From assembly GCA_025363715.1 (NCBI GenBank), contig JANYLR010000019.1, forward strand, positions 1-60,328: a stretch of 60,328 nucleotides of DNA, written 5' to 3'. Shown piece after piece: positions 51,801 to 60,328 of this stretch; positions within the stretch are counted from its first letter, which is position 1; each line of letters starts with the position of its first letter. The notes beneath the pieces were generated by a model that saw nothing but the letters and a program-made list of their open reading frames with translations, was not told where the DNA came from and did not search any database. The translations under genes were made by a program, and so were the position numbers. Origin of the DNA: Holophagaceae bacterium. Lineage in GTDB: Bacteria > Acidobacteriota > Holophagae > Holophagales > Holophagaceae.

Positions 51801-53792
51801 TCAGAGAGTCATGAGCTCGGCATAGATCTGCTCATTGCTGAAGCCCTGCAGATCGATCGCCTTGGTGCGGCAGGTCGCCACGCAGGTGCCGCAGCCCTGG
51901 CAGAGACCAGGGTTGATGCGGGCGAGGGTCATGATGACTTCGCCACTGCGGGCCTTGATCTCTTCCTGCTCGATAGCCTGGTAGGGACAGGCGCCCTGGC
52001 ACAGGAAGCAGCCCACGCAGGTGCTGTAGACCGGGGCGGCCTGGCGGTTCACCACGGCCACGATGGGTTCGCGGGTGAGTTCATCGTTGCTGAAGAGGCC
52101 CACCACCTTCGCCGCCGCACCGCTGGCCTGGGCCACGGTTTCGGGGATGTCACGGGGGGCCTGGCAGGCGCCCGCGAGGAAGATGCCGGCGGTGTTGGTT
52201 TCCACAGGGCGGAGTTTCGGATGGGCCTCGGCGAAGAAACCGTAGGAGTCGTAGCTCACGTGCAGGGTCTGGGCCAATTCCTCGGACCGGTCATTGGACT
52301 GGACCGCCGTGGCCAGCACCACCATGTCGGCCTTGATCACCACGGGCTCGCCGCCCATGAGCGTATCGGCGCCCATGACGATGAGCTTGCCGTCCTCCTC
52401 ATAGATCTTGGAAACGCGGCCACGGATGTACTTGACCTCGTCTTCCTCGATGGCTCGGCGGACAAATTCGTCGTAGTCCTTGCCCGCCGCGCGGATGTCC
52501 ATGTAGAAGACGTAGGCCTTGCCGCTGTGCACCTTGTGCTTGTAGAGCATGGCGTGCTTGGCCGTATACATGCAGCAGATCTTGGAGCAGTAGGGCACGC
52601 CCTTGGCGCGGTCGCGCGAACCGGAGCAGGCGATGAAGACCACCGTTTCAGGCTCCTTGCCATCCGAGGGCCGCTTCATCACGCCCGAGGTGGGACCCGA
52701 GGCCGAAGCCAGGCGCTCGAACTGCATGCCGTCGATGATGTCCTTGTGCTTGCCATAGCCGTACTCGGGGAAGGCGTCGGTCTTCATGAGCTTGAAGCCC
52801 GTGGCCAGGACGATGGCACCGATGTCGAGGGTGACGAGCTCGTCTTCCTGGTCGAAGCGGATGGCGTTGGTGGGGCACATTTTTTCGCAGACCTTGCACT
52901 TTCCCGTCTTGTAGTAGGTGCAGTTCTGCAGGTCGATGACCGGCTTGTTGGGCACGGCCTGGGGGAAGGGCACGTAGATGGCCGTGCGGGTGCCCAGACC
53001 CTCGTTGAACTCGTCCGAGATCTTCTTGTTCGGGCACTTCTGGATGCAGAGCCCACAGCCCGTGCAAAGTTTTTCGTCCAGCTTCCGGGCCTTCTTGCGG
53101 ACCGTCACCTTGAAGTTGCCGATGAATCCGTCGACCTTTTCCACTTCGCTGTAGGTCATCAGCGTGATGTTGGGGTGCTGGGCCGCCTCCACCATGCGGG
53201 GCGTGAGGATGCACTGGGAGCAGTCGAGGGTGGGGAAGGTTTCCGAGAGCTGGCTCATGTGGCCGCCGATGCTCGGGGACTTTTCCACCAGCACGACTTT
53301 GTGGCCGCCATTGGCGATATCCAGGGCGACCTGGATGCCGCCCACGCCGCCGCCGATGACCATGGCCGTGCGGGTGACGGGCACCTTGATGGGATGCAGG
53401 GGCTCATTGTGTTTGACCTTCTCCACCAGGACCCGAATGAGATCCGCTGCCTTCTGCGTGGTGGCGTCGCCCTTTTCGTGGACCCAGGAGCAGTGCTCGC
53501 GGAGATTCGCCATCTCGCACATGTAGGGGTTGATCCCCGCGTCGCCGGCGGCGCGACGGAAGGTGGGCTCGTGCATGCGGGGTGAGCAGGCCGCCACCAC
53601 CACGCCATCGAGCTGGTGTTCCTTGATGGCCTCCTGCATCTGGCGCTGGCCCGGGTCCGAGCACATGTACTTGTATTCCACGCTGTGGACCACACCCGGA
53701 ATGTCCTTGCACATTTCCGCGACTTTTACGCAATCCACCGTGGCGCCGATGTTTTCGCCACAGTGGCAGGTGAATACGCCGATTCGAGACAT
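51801..53792 (-). CDS. hdrA: CoB-CoM heterodisulfide reductase-like subunit HdrA
   Basis: A 663-residue flavin and multi-cluster subunit, the presumed bifurcation centre. The start IGVFTCHCGENIGATVDC is typical. The FAD site is VIGGGVGGIQVALDIANGGHKVVLVEK, followed by DCSQCILTPRM. Cluster motifs are CTGCGLCIQKCP, CKVCEKMCP, CVGCFLCQGACP and CQGCGTCVATC. In bacteria such HdrA proteins replace the methanogen's CoM-S-S-CoB role with other disulfides. It sits between hdrB and the MvhD-like gene. Confidence 0.95.
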   Translation of the reverse strand: MSRIGVFTCHCGENIGATVDCVKVAEMCKDIPGVVHSVEYKYMCSDPGQRQMQEAIKEHQLDGVVVAACSPRMHEPTFRRAAGDAGINPYMCEMANLREHCSWVHEKGDATTQKAADLIRVLVEKVKHNEPLHPIKVPVTRTAMVIGGGVGGIQVALDIANGGHKVVLVEKSPSIGGHMSQLSETFPTLDCSQCILTPRMVEAAQHPNITLMTYSEVEKVDGFIGNFKVTVRKKARKLDEKLCTGCGLCIQKCPNKKISDEFNEGLGTRTAIYVPFPQAVPNKPVIDLQNCTYYKTGKCKVCEKMCPTNAIRFDQEDELVTLDIGAIVLATGFKLMKTDAFPEYGYGKHKDIIDGMQFERLASASGPTSGVMKRPSDGKEPETVVFIACSGSRDRAKGVPYCSKICCMYTAKHAMLYKHKVHSGKAYVFYMDIRAAGKDYDEFVRRAIEEDEVKYIRGRVSKIYEEDGKLIVMGADTLMGGEPVVIKADMVVLATAVQSNDRSEELAQTLHVSYDSYGFFAEAHPKLRPVETNTAGIFLAGACQAPRDIPETVAQASGAAAKVVGLFSNDELTREPIVAVVNRQAAPVYSTCVGCFLCQGACPYQAIEQEEIKARSGEVIMTLARINPGLCQGCGTCVATCRTKAIDLQGFSNEQIYAELMTL

Positions 53793-53803
53793 GTTCGACT
53801 CCC

Positions 53804-54667
53804 TTAGCTCTGCACGCCGGCGGTTTCAGCGAATTCCACGGGCACCATGTGGCGATGAAGGCCCAGGGCCTTCGGATCGAGCCCCAGGGCCAGGCCGACC
53901 ACCTGCGTGATGAACATCGCCGGAATGGCGTATTCCTGCTGCAGGTACTCGTTGATCTCGGCGCGGCGCAAATCCAGGTTCGAGTGGCACATGGGGCAGG
54001 CCACCACGATGGCGTCCGCACCCCGCTTCACGGCGTCCTGCACCAGCTTGCCGCTGAGCTTGGCCACGATGTCCGTGCGCGTCACGCTGAAGGCGGCGCC
54101 GCAGCACTCGGTCTTGAAGGGCCATTCCACGGGCGTGGCGCCCACGGCCCGGAGCATGCGGTCCATGCTCTGGGGATCCTCGGGACGGTCGAAGTTCACG
54201 ACGCGGGGCGGCCGTACGAGCAGGCAGCCATAGTAGCTGGCCACCTTCTTGGCGAAGGGTTCGACAGTCTTGGCCGCGATCAGGTCCTTCAGCCGGTCCA
54301 GCACCTCGAGAATGTTCACGATCTTCACGGTGCCCTTGTAGGGCATCTCGATGGCCTTCTCGATCCCGGCCAGCATCTCGGGATGCTTTTCCAGCTCCTG
54401 CTGCGCCGAAAGGAGGCGATTGGAGCAGGCGGCGCAGGGGGCCAGGATCTCCGTGAGACCCGCCTGTTCGGCTAGGGCCAGGATGCGGGCAGGCAGGGCG
54501 ATGGAAAGTTCGTGGTTCAGGATGTGAGCGCTGCTGGCGCCGCAGCAGTTCCAGTCCGCGACCTCCACCAGTTCCACATCCAGAGCCTTGAGCACCGCCC
54601 GGGTGGATTCATCGAATTCCCTGGAGGAGCCCAGCAGGGAGCAGCCGGGATAGTAGCCGATCCGCAT
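53804..54667 (-). CDS. hdrB: Heterodisulfide reductase-like subunit HdrB
   Basis: A 287-residue protein with two CCG domains, which bind the non-cubane 4Fe-4S clusters where the disulfide is cleaved. Visible are YYPGCSL near residue 5, WNCCGASS near 40, CAACSNR near 77, ECCGAAFS near 186 and CPMCHSN near 223. The bacterial substrate may be a DsrC-like or other protein disulfide; none is encoded here. It follows hdrC by 4 bp. Confidence 0.94.
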   Translation of the reverse strand: MRIGYYPGCSLLGSSREFDESTRAVLKALDVELVEVADWNCCGASSAHILNHELSIALPARILALAEQAGLTEILAPCAACSNRLLSAQQELEKHPEMLAGIEKAIEMPYKGTVKIVNILEVLDRLKDLIAAKTVEPFAKKVASYYGCLLVRPPRVVNFDRPEDPQSMDRMLRAVGATPVEWPFKTECCGAAFSVTRTDIVAKLSGKLVQDAVKRGADAIVVACPMCHSNLDLRRAEINEYLQQEYAIPAMFITQVVGLALGLDPKALGLHRHMVPVEFAETAGVQS

Positions 54668-54671
54668 GGTG

Positions 54672-55241
54672 TCACCCCTTTCCGATCGTCTGCTTGAAAA
54701 GATGCTTCATCCCGCGTCGGTTCTTGATCAGGTGCGGGAGGAGGCCCAACTTGCCCTTGATGTACATTTTCGGCGCCAGCATCACGTCCTTCAGGAAGTG
54801 GCGGCTGCGCACCTTGTAGTCGGCCACAAGGCCCACTTCGTAGAGGCGACCGGTGTACTCAATGGAATCCAGGAAGGCCCGGTGGAAGGCCAGGATGTCC
54901 TTGCTGCGCGGATGGGCGAGATTCAGGCGGAGGGCCTCGCCGCGAATGAAGTCCATGATTTTAGGGATTTCCACTTCCTGCGGGCAGCGGGTGCTGCAGG
55001 TCTCGCAGGCCAGGCAGAGCCAGATGCCTTCACATCCCAGGACCCGCTTGTCGTACTGGGGCAGGCCGTACTGGAGCATCCGGAAGACTTGGCAGGGTGG
55101 CATGTCCATCTGGTCGGCGACGGGGCAGCCGGCGGCGCACTTTCCGCACTGGTAGCAGTGCGCCAGCTTGACGCCAGTGGCCTGCTGAACCCGCCAGGCC
55201 AGCGTGTCTTCGTGGTGATCGTGATGGGATCCGCTGCTCAT
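54672..55241 (-). CDS. hdrC: Heterodisulfide reductase-like subunit HdrC
   Basis: A 189-residue subunit with two 4Fe-4S motifs, CYQCGKCAAGCPVA near residue 28 and CLACETCSTRCPQ near 72, plus helical ends. It wires HdrA to HdrB. GAGGAA precedes the ATG at 55241; a longer frame to 55400 runs into the leader. It is the first gene of the seven-gene Hdr-Flx operon, so the promoter should lie in the 450 bp upstream. Confidence 0.93.
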   Translation of the reverse strand: MSSGSHHDHHEDTLAWRVQQATGVKLAHCYQCGKCAAGCPVADQMDMPPCQVFRMLQYGLPQYDKRVLGCEGIWLCLACETCSTRCPQEVEIPKIMDFIRGEALRLNLAHPRSKDILAFHRAFLDSIEYTGRLYEVGLVADYKVRSRHFLKDVMLAPKMYIKGKLGLLPHLIKNRRGMKHLFKQTIGKG

Positions 55242-55691
55242 GTTTGTTCCTCGTAGTGGAGGGCCAAGCGGGAAACTTGAATCTCGTTTCATTGATGACT
55301 CATGCATCGGCAATTTACGATGAGGCTGGTCAGACCACCACCCTTTTTTTCCCTGTTGTGACGAATGCCCATAGATCAGTCGAAGGGAGAATGATTGCAA
55401 TCGTGAGGTTCAGGGTCTCGAGATTCCCCCTTGCCAGATCTCTCAAATGGCTATGGCCACTAACTTTGGGCTGGTTCATCCGGCGGTCGGGCGATTCGCT
55501 GCTGCAGCCAGGGTGCCTGTGGATAGACCAGTCAAGAGCAGAGGCTGTCCCCACACCCTCCTGAGCCTTGATTCGGCCATCGGCCCACCTAAGGGCAGGT
55601 CCACGGACCGGGTCCCCCACAAGGCTTGCTCTGCTAATTTTCCCGGGCTCCCCTTGGCATGAGCGGACGCGACGCTTCGCGCTGGATCCAA
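55242..55691. other. Non-coding leader and promoter region of the Hdr-Flx operon
   Basis: About 450 bp without a credible gene; its short open frames show no coding signal. It is less GC-rich than the flanks near 55260-55400. It should hold the operon's promoter on the minus strand. I looked for paired -35/-10 hexamers and for FNR- or Rex-like palindromes and saw none that I would defend. Confidence 0.6.
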
Positions 55692-56705
55692 CTAATTGCG
55701 CGGCCTGGCAACAACCCGCCGCCGAATGTCCTCCAGGAAGCTCGCATCGACCCACCACAGGCTGGTCTGCCCGTTGCCGGGCTGTGTCCTTTCCGCCAGG
55801 ATGTCAACCCACCGCAGTGGCTTGCCCTCCAGCCTCGGCAGAGCACGATCGCTGCCGAAGAACACGACCTTGCCATCGGGGCTCAGGCTGATGGCGTATT
55901 CATCGCCGGCCTCGCTGTTCACCACCGGACCGAGATGCACCGGCTCCGTCCAGGTGCCATCCTCCCGCTTGAAGTAGCCGTAGTAGTCGGCACCACCAAG
56001 GGAATCGGCGTGGCCCATCAGCGGCACCAGGATGAAGCGACCCTCGGGATCCACCCGGGGATTGGCCTGGTTCGGATTCGCGTTGAAGGGCGGCGGCAGT
56101 TTCTCGGCGGGCGCCCAGCCTCCGTTCTTCCAGACCGAATGCATCAACCATCCACCCCTGCCCTCTTCCCGGAGGAAGTGTAAATCCCCAGCCCTGGTGA
56201 TGGTCGGATAGAAGGTGTTGCCTGGGCCGTTGATAGAATCCGGCAGCCGCCGGGGTTCGGACCAGGCCCGGCCGTCGCGATCCATCACCCAAATCCCGAA
56301 GGGACCAGGCCTGGCCGCCTTGGCCTCCGCTGGGCGGTCGGATACGAAGAAGAACCGCCGGCCATCCGGACTGATGCAGGGTTCCAGGCAGCGCCACCGG
56401 GGATCCCGGGAGAAGGACGCCACCTCTGGTGCAGTCCAGCGCCCAGCCTCCTGGTGGGTCTCGATGATCACGGCCTTGCGGAAGCCCGGCAGAAAGACGC
56501 CGAAGTAGATCTCGGTGCCATCCGGGGTGATCGTGATGTCGCGCGTACTCAGGCCCGAATTCACCTGGCCAGGCGCGAAGAGGGCTGCTTGTGAACCGGG
56601 GAGTGCTTCCCCCAGGTACGGGAGTGCTTGCAGGGCTTGTCCAGGAAGCCGCGAGGCGCCAAGACAGCCAACCAACACGCAAACTTTCAGCGATGACAGC
56701 AGCAT
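55692..56705 (-). CDS. Exported PD40/WD40-like beta-propeller protein
   Basis: A 337-residue exported protein with a signal sequence at the N-terminus. Repeated units of the PD40 type appear: DITITPDGTEIYFGVF, EPCISPDGRRFFFVSDR and AISLSPDGKVVFFGSDR. These form a beta-propeller. TolB-like proteins and several peptidase partners carry them, but no catalytic domain is visible. Function is unknown. It is separated from uvrB by 69 bp. Confidence 0.75.
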   Translation of the reverse strand: MLLSSLKVCVLVGCLGASRLPGQALQALPYLGEALPGSQAALFAPGQVNSGLSTRDITITPDGTEIYFGVFLPGFRKAVIIETHQEAGRWTAPEVASFSRDPRWRCLEPCISPDGRRFFFVSDRPAEAKAARPGPFGIWVMDRDGRAWSEPRRLPDSINGPGNTFYPTITRAGDLHFLREEGRGGWLMHSVWKNGGWAPAEKLPPPFNANPNQANPRVDPEGRFILVPLMGHADSLGGADYYGYFKREDGTWTEPVHLGPVVNSEAGDEYAISLSPDGKVVFFGSDRALPRLEGKPLRWVDILAERTQPGNGQTSLWWVDASFLEDIRRRVVARPRN

Positions 56706-56774
56706 GGAATCCCCTCGGGAATCCCCAAGGTTGCCACGATTTGCCCTTGGGCAAGCCCCGACCGGGGCGAGTCG

Positions 56775-58832
56775 TCAGGGGGCCGGGGTGGAGGACAAAT
56801 CGGGCCCAGTCGCCGGTATTCCAATCCCGTCCAGGAGCCGCTCCCGCCGCGCATGGATGATGCGATCGCGCAGGTCGGCTGCTTCCTCAAACTTCATCTG
56901 GGAGGCCAGCTCCTTCATGCGCTTCTCGAGTTTGACAACCTCGCGTTCGAAGTGCTTGTCCTCCAGGTAGAGCAGCGGCTCCTCGGCGGCCCGCTCCTCC
57001 TTGGTGACGTTGATGAATTCCCGGGCCAGGGCCTCGCCCATGACGTCGTCCAGGTTGCGCTTCACGGTTTCGGGCGTGATGCCATGGGCCGCATTGTGGA
57101 CCAGCTGCTTGTTGCGCCGCCGCTCGGTCTCGCCGATGGCCTGCTTCATGGAGCCGGTCATGACGTCGGCATAGAGGATGGCCCGGCCGCTGACGTTGCG
57201 GGCCGCTCGGCCGATGGTCTGGATGAGGCTGCGGTTGTTGCGGAGGAAGCCCTCCTTGTCCGCGTCCAGGATGGCCACCAGGCTCACTTCCGGCAGGTCC
57301 AGGCCCTCCCGCAACAGGTTGATGCCGACGAGCACATCGAACACGCCTCGCCGCAGGTTCTTGAGCAGTTCCACCCGCTGCAGGGTATCAATCTCGCTGT
57401 GCAGATACTCAGCCTTCACGCCCAGCTCCTGGTAGTAGGCCGTGAGCTGTTCCGCCAGCTTCTTGGTGAGCACGGTCACCAGCACGCGCTCATTCCGGGC
57501 CACCACCTTGCGGATCTCCTCCAGCAAATCATCCACCTGGGTGCCGACGGGTCGCACTTCGACCTGTGGATCGACGAGGCCCGTGGGGCGCACCACCTGC
57601 TCCACGAAGGCGCCGCCGCTCTGCTCAAGTTCGTAGGCACCGGGGGTCGCTGATACGTACACAACCTGCTTCACTCGGCGCTCAAATTCTTCGAATTTGA
57701 GCGGGCGATTGTCGAGGGCGGAGGGGAGGCGGAAGCCGTAATCGACTAGCGTGGTTTTCCGGGAGCGGTCACCGTTGTACATGCCATGCAGCTGGCCTGT
57801 GGCCACGTGGCTTTCGTCCATGAAGACGATAAAATCCTCGGGGAAGTAGTCCAGCAGCGTGTGGGGTGGTTGGCCCGGCTGGCGACCGTCCAGGAAGCGG
57901 CTGTAGTTCTCGATGCCGCTGCAGCTGCCCATCTCCTTCATCATCTCCACGTCGTAGATGACCCGCTGATGCAGTCTTTGCAATTCGACGATCTTGCCCG
58001 CGGCTCGGAACTCGTTCTCCCGTGCCTCCAGCTCCACCTTGATGTCGCGGATAGCAGCCTTGAGCTTGTCCTCGGGGGTCACGTAGGGGGTCTTGGGCCA
58101 GATGGTGAGTTCGTCCAGCTTCTCGATCACCACGCCCCGCAGGGGGTCGATCTTGGACAGGCGCTCGACCTCGTCACCCCAGAGCTCGATGCGGTAGGCC
58201 ACGTCCTCATAGGCCGGATAGACCTCCACCACGTCGCCCCGCACCCGGAAGATGCCGGGCTCGAAGCTCAGGTGGTTCCGCTGGTACTGGATGGCCACCA
58301 GGTCGCGCAGGAGCATGGCGCGATCGATGGTCTGGCCCTTCTTGAGGGTCACGGACAGGTTCAGGTACGAGCTGGGATCACCCAGGCCGTAGATGCAGCT
58401 CACGGAGGCGATCACGATGGTGTCGCGGCGCTCCAGCAGGCAGCGAGTGGCGCTGAGGCGCAGCTTCTCCAGCTCCTCGTTGATCTTGGCGTCCTTGTCG
58501 ATGAACAGGTCCCGCTCGGGCACGTAGGCCTCGGGCTGGTAGTAGTCGTAATAGCTGACGAAGTACTCGACGGCGTTCTCCGGGAAGAACTGCTTGAACT
58601 CACTGAAAAGCTGGGCCGCCAGGGTCTTGTTGGGGGCGAAGATGAGCGCCGGACGGCCTGCCCTGGCGATGGTGCTGGCCATGGTGTAGGTCTTCCCCGA
58701 GCCCGTCACGCCTAGCAGGGTCTGGCAGCGGTCTCCTCGCTCCAATCCCGCCACCAGCTGGTCAATGGCCTCCGGCTGATCCCCCGCGGGAGAATAGGGT
58801 GCGACAAGTTTGAAGGGGATTGCCTTGGCCAT
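56775..58832 (-). CDS. uvrB: Excinuclease ABC subunit B
   Basis: UvrB is the damage-verifying helicase of nucleotide excision repair, loaded by UvrA and cut with UvrC. The 685-residue protein has Walker [13 protein letters not shown] near residue 42, the beta-hairpin [19 protein letters not shown] as Walker B, the helicase motif YVSATPG and [12 protein letters not shown]. The C-terminal UVR domain [22 protein letters not shown] binds UvrC. Length is normal. It starts 15 bp after fabF. Confidence 0.97.
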   Translation of the reverse strand: MAKAIPFKLVAPYSPAGDQPEAIDQLVAGLERGDRCQTLLGVTGSGKTYTMASTIARAGRPALIFAPNKTLAAQLFSEFKQFFPENAVEYFVSYYDYYQPEAYVPERDLFIDKDAKINEELEKLRLSATRCLLERRDTIVIASVSCIYGLGDPSSYLNLSVTLKKGQTIDRAMLLRDLVAIQYQRNHLSFEPGIFRVRGDVVEVYPAYEDVAYRIELWGDEVERLSKIDPLRGVVIEKLDELTIWPKTPYVTPEDKLKAAIRDIKVELEARENEFRAAGKIVELQRLHQRVIYDVEMMKEMGSCSGIENYSRFLDGRQPGQPPHTLLDYFPEDFIVFMDESHVATGQLHGMYNGDRSRKTTLVDYGFRLPSALDNRPLKFEEFERRVKQVVYVSATPGAYELEQSGGAFVEQVVRPTGLVDPQVEVRPVGTQVDDLLEEIRKVVARNERVLVTVLTKKLAEQLTAYYQELGVKAEYLHSEIDTLQRVELLKNLRRGVFDVLVGINLLREGLDLPEVSLVAILDADKEGFLRNNRSLIQTIGRAARNVSGRAILYADVMTGSMKQAIGETERRRNKQLVHNAAHGITPETVKRNLDDVMGEALAREFINVTKEERAAEEPLLYLEDKHFEREVVKLEKRMKELASQMKFEEAADLRDRIIHARRERLLDGIGIPATGPDLSSTPAP

Positions 58833-58847
58833 AGAAGGCCCCGGGGC

Positions 58848-60101
58848 TCATATTTTCCGCAGGATCAGGCATCCGTTGGTGCCGCCGAAGCCGAAGCCGT
58901 TGTTCATGGCGTACTCGGCATCGAAACTGCCGGTCACGTTGGGCGTGACGTCCAGCGCGCACTCGGGATCCTGGTTGTCCACGTTGATGGTGGGCGGGAT
59001 CTTGCCGGTTTTCACGGCCAGGGCGGCCACGATGGTCTCCAAGCCGCCGGTGGCACCCAGCAGATGCCCGTGCATGGATTTCGAGCTGCTGACCTTGATT
59101 TTCTTGGAGTGGTCTCCGAATACCTTCTGGATGGCCAGGCACTCCAGTTTGTCTCCCACCGGCGTGCTGGTGCCATGCATGTTCACGTAGCCCACCTGCT
59201 CGGGGGCGATATCCGCGTCCTTGAGGGCCGCCCGCATCACGCGCTGCCCGCCTTCACCTTCAGGGGCTGGGCTCGTGATGTGGTTGGCGTCACCACTCAT
59301 GCCGTAGCCAGCGACCTCGGCGTAGATCTTCGCGCCCCGGGCCTTGGCCAACTCGTACTCCTCGAGGATGACGATGCCCGCGCCTTCGGCCATGACGAAG
59401 CCATCCCGGTCCACGTCAAAGGGGCGGGAGGCCCTTTCCGGCTCGGCATTCCGGGTGCTCAGCGCGCGCATGGCCGCGAAGCCACCGACGCCCAGTTCGT
59501 TGATCACCGAGTCGCTGCCGCCGGCCATCATGCGGTCCGCATAGCCGAAGGCGATGAGCCGGGCCGCGTCGCCGATGGAATGGGCACCGGTGGCGCAGGC
59601 AGTGGCGACAGCGCCGTTGGGGCCCTGCAGGCCGTACTTGATGCTGGCCTGGCCACTGGCCAGATTGACGATGAGGCTGGGGATGAAGAAGGGACTGGTG
59701 CGCCGCGGGCCACGGTAGCCTTTGGCCTCGTCCCAGATGGTGCTCAACCCGCCGATGCCACTGCCGATGTAGGTGCCGAACACTTCTCGCTCGGCCTTGG
59801 TCAGCTGAACCTGGTCGAAGCCCGCATCCACCCAGGCTTCATGGGCCGCGCCCAGGGCGTAGTGGATGAAGATGTCCATCTTCTTCTGTTCTTTCTTGTC
59901 GATGAACAGGTCCGGGTTGAAGCCCTTCACCTGACCGGCGATCTTGCAGGTGAATTCAGTCGTATCGAACCGGTCGATGAGCGCGATGCCGCTCTTCCCC
60001 GCCAGCAGGTTGGCCCAGGTTTCCGGCACGGTGAGTCCGCAGGGGTTGACGGTCCCCATGCCAGTGATGACGACGCGACGGCGCTGGACGGTCCGGTTCA
60101 T
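58848..60101 (-). CDS. fabF: 3-oxoacyl-[acyl-carrier-protein] synthase II
   Basis: FabF condenses malonyl-ACP with acyl-ACP to lengthen fatty acids. The 417-residue protein has the catalytic Cys in VATACATGAHSIGDA near residue 164, His in MHGTSTPVGD near 303, and Lys-x-x-x-Gly-His in SSKSMHGHLLGATGG near 335. GAGGTGA supports the ATG. The upstream gene encodes acyl carrier protein, the usual pairing, with a hairpin between them that may trim fabF expression. Confidence 0.97.
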   Translation of the reverse strand: MNRTVQRRRVVITGMGTVNPCGLTVPETWANLLAGKSGIALIDRFDTTEFTCKIAGQVKGFNPDLFIDKKEQKKMDIFIHYALGAAHEAWVDAGFDQVQLTKAEREVFGTYIGSGIGGLSTIWDEAKGYRGPRRTSPFFIPSLIVNLASGQASIKYGLQGPNGAVATACATGAHSIGDAARLIAFGYADRMMAGGSDSVINELGVGGFAAMRALSTRNAEPERASRPFDVDRDGFVMAEGAGIVILEEYELAKARGAKIYAEVAGYGMSGDANHITSPAPEGEGGQRVMRAALKDADIAPEQVGYVNMHGTSTPVGDKLECLAIQKVFGDHSKKIKVSSSKSMHGHLLGATGGLETIVAALAVKTGKIPPTINVDNQDPECALDVTPNVTGSFDAEYAMNNGFGFGGTNGCLILRKI

Positions 60102-60132
60102 GGGTTCACCTCAGGTAGGATCGGAAAAACAA

Positions 60133-60168
60133 ACGTGCCGCAGGGCCTATGGGGGCGCTGCGGCACGT
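60133..60168 (-). terminator. Hairpin between acpP and fabF
   Basis: A perfect 11-bp stem (acgtgccgcag / ctgcggcacgt) is followed on the minus strand by ttgttttt. It lies 15 bp after the acpP stop and before fabF, so it should act as an intrinsic terminator or attenuator, allowing more acpP than fabF transcript. Confidence 0.75.
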
Positions 60169-60183
60169 CACGATCGCGATGGA

Positions 60184-60328
60184 TCAGGCCTTCGCGTGCT
60201 TCTCGATGTAGGCGATCGCATCGCCCACGGTGCGGATCTTCTCCTGCTCACTCTCGGGAATCTCGAGGCTGAAGGCCTCTTCGATGGCCATGATGATCTC
60301 GACGGTGTCGAGGCTGTCGGCACCGAGA
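60184..60328 (-). CDS. acpP: Acyl carrier protein (3' part, cut by the window edge)
   Basis: The last 48 residues are visible. The frame holds [18 protein letters not shown], the phosphopantetheine-site DSL motif of acyl carrier protein, and ends EKHAKA. ACP carries growing acyl chains for fatty acid synthesis. The start is outside the window. It is followed by the fabF gene, as is common. Confidence 0.95.
   Translation of the reverse strand, partial: LGADSLDTVEIIMAIEEAFSLEIPESEQEKIRTVGDAIAYIEKHAKA

Noticed and set aside
1..60328. tRNA, rRNA, CRISPR arrays, riboswitches and insertion sequences
   Set aside because: No cloverleaf-like region, rRNA sequence, regularly spaced repeat array, recognised aptamer or transposase frame was seen when reading both strands by eye. 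A covariance-model search would be needed to exclude short RNAs.

Overview
The window is about 60 kb of GC-rich bacterial chromosome, densely packed and mostly ordinary housekeeping and accessory genes. It reads as a Gram-negative: there are lipoproteins, Wzi-type outer-membrane proteins, a periplasmic cyclophilin and an ABC exporter with a membrane-fusion protein. MqnE points to menaquinone made by the futalosine route, and a full Hdr-Flx electron-transfer locus points to anaerobic or respiratory flexibility. Together these fit an Acidobacteriota of the Holophagae (Geothrix/Holophaga-like). That placement is inference from gene content; no rRNA is present to confirm it.

Layout. 0-0.5 kb: the tail of an AT-richer gene followed at once by a dispersed inverted-repeat element. 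0.6-5.6 kb: rpoZ, then a TetR regulator with a palindromic operator and a CecR/YbhGFS-like export operon. 5.6-11.3 kb: a class III extradiol dioxygenase-like gene, pdxJ coupled to a receiver / DUF4388 / CheZ-like signalling trio, an FAH-family hydrolase, a second copy of the repeat and xerC. 11.4-17 kb: acyl-CoA synthetase, an FKBP lipoprotein, a NarX/NarL-type two-component pair and a secreted CX4R phosphatase-like protein. 17.2-26 kb: a minus-strand operon aroC-hemA-hemC-hemD-hemB-hemL-hemE-hemN, covering glutamyl-tRNA to protoporphyrinogen precursors. 26-34.3 kb: a lower-GC polysaccharide locus (GT9, GT4, GT2, DegT aminotransferase, NeuD-like acyltransferase, methyltransferase, Wzi). 34.4-37.5 kb: a periplasmic cyclophilin coupled to a second Wzi-like protein. 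37.5-48.6 kb: pyrD, sensor kinases, mqnE, a MoaD-like protein, a PLD-family protein, a 5-formyl-THF cyclo-ligase, a YhbY protein and an M64 peptidase. 48.7-55.2 kb: a seven-gene minus-strand operon hdrC-hdrB-hdrA-flxD-flxC-flxB-flxA. 55.7-60.3 kb: a secreted PD40 protein, uvrB, fabF and the 3' part of acpP.

The points I would look at first are: the 270-385 bp repeat with perfect 19-bp ends whose termini match the attC consensus and which lies 4 bp from xerC; an 11-G tract inside the wzi reading frame, a candidate phase-variation switch; a one-base frameshift in the GT9 gene; the HAMP-like/CheZ protein in a non-chemotaxis setting; and the Hdr-Flx operon. No tRNA, rRNA, CRISPR array or intact insertion sequence was recognised.
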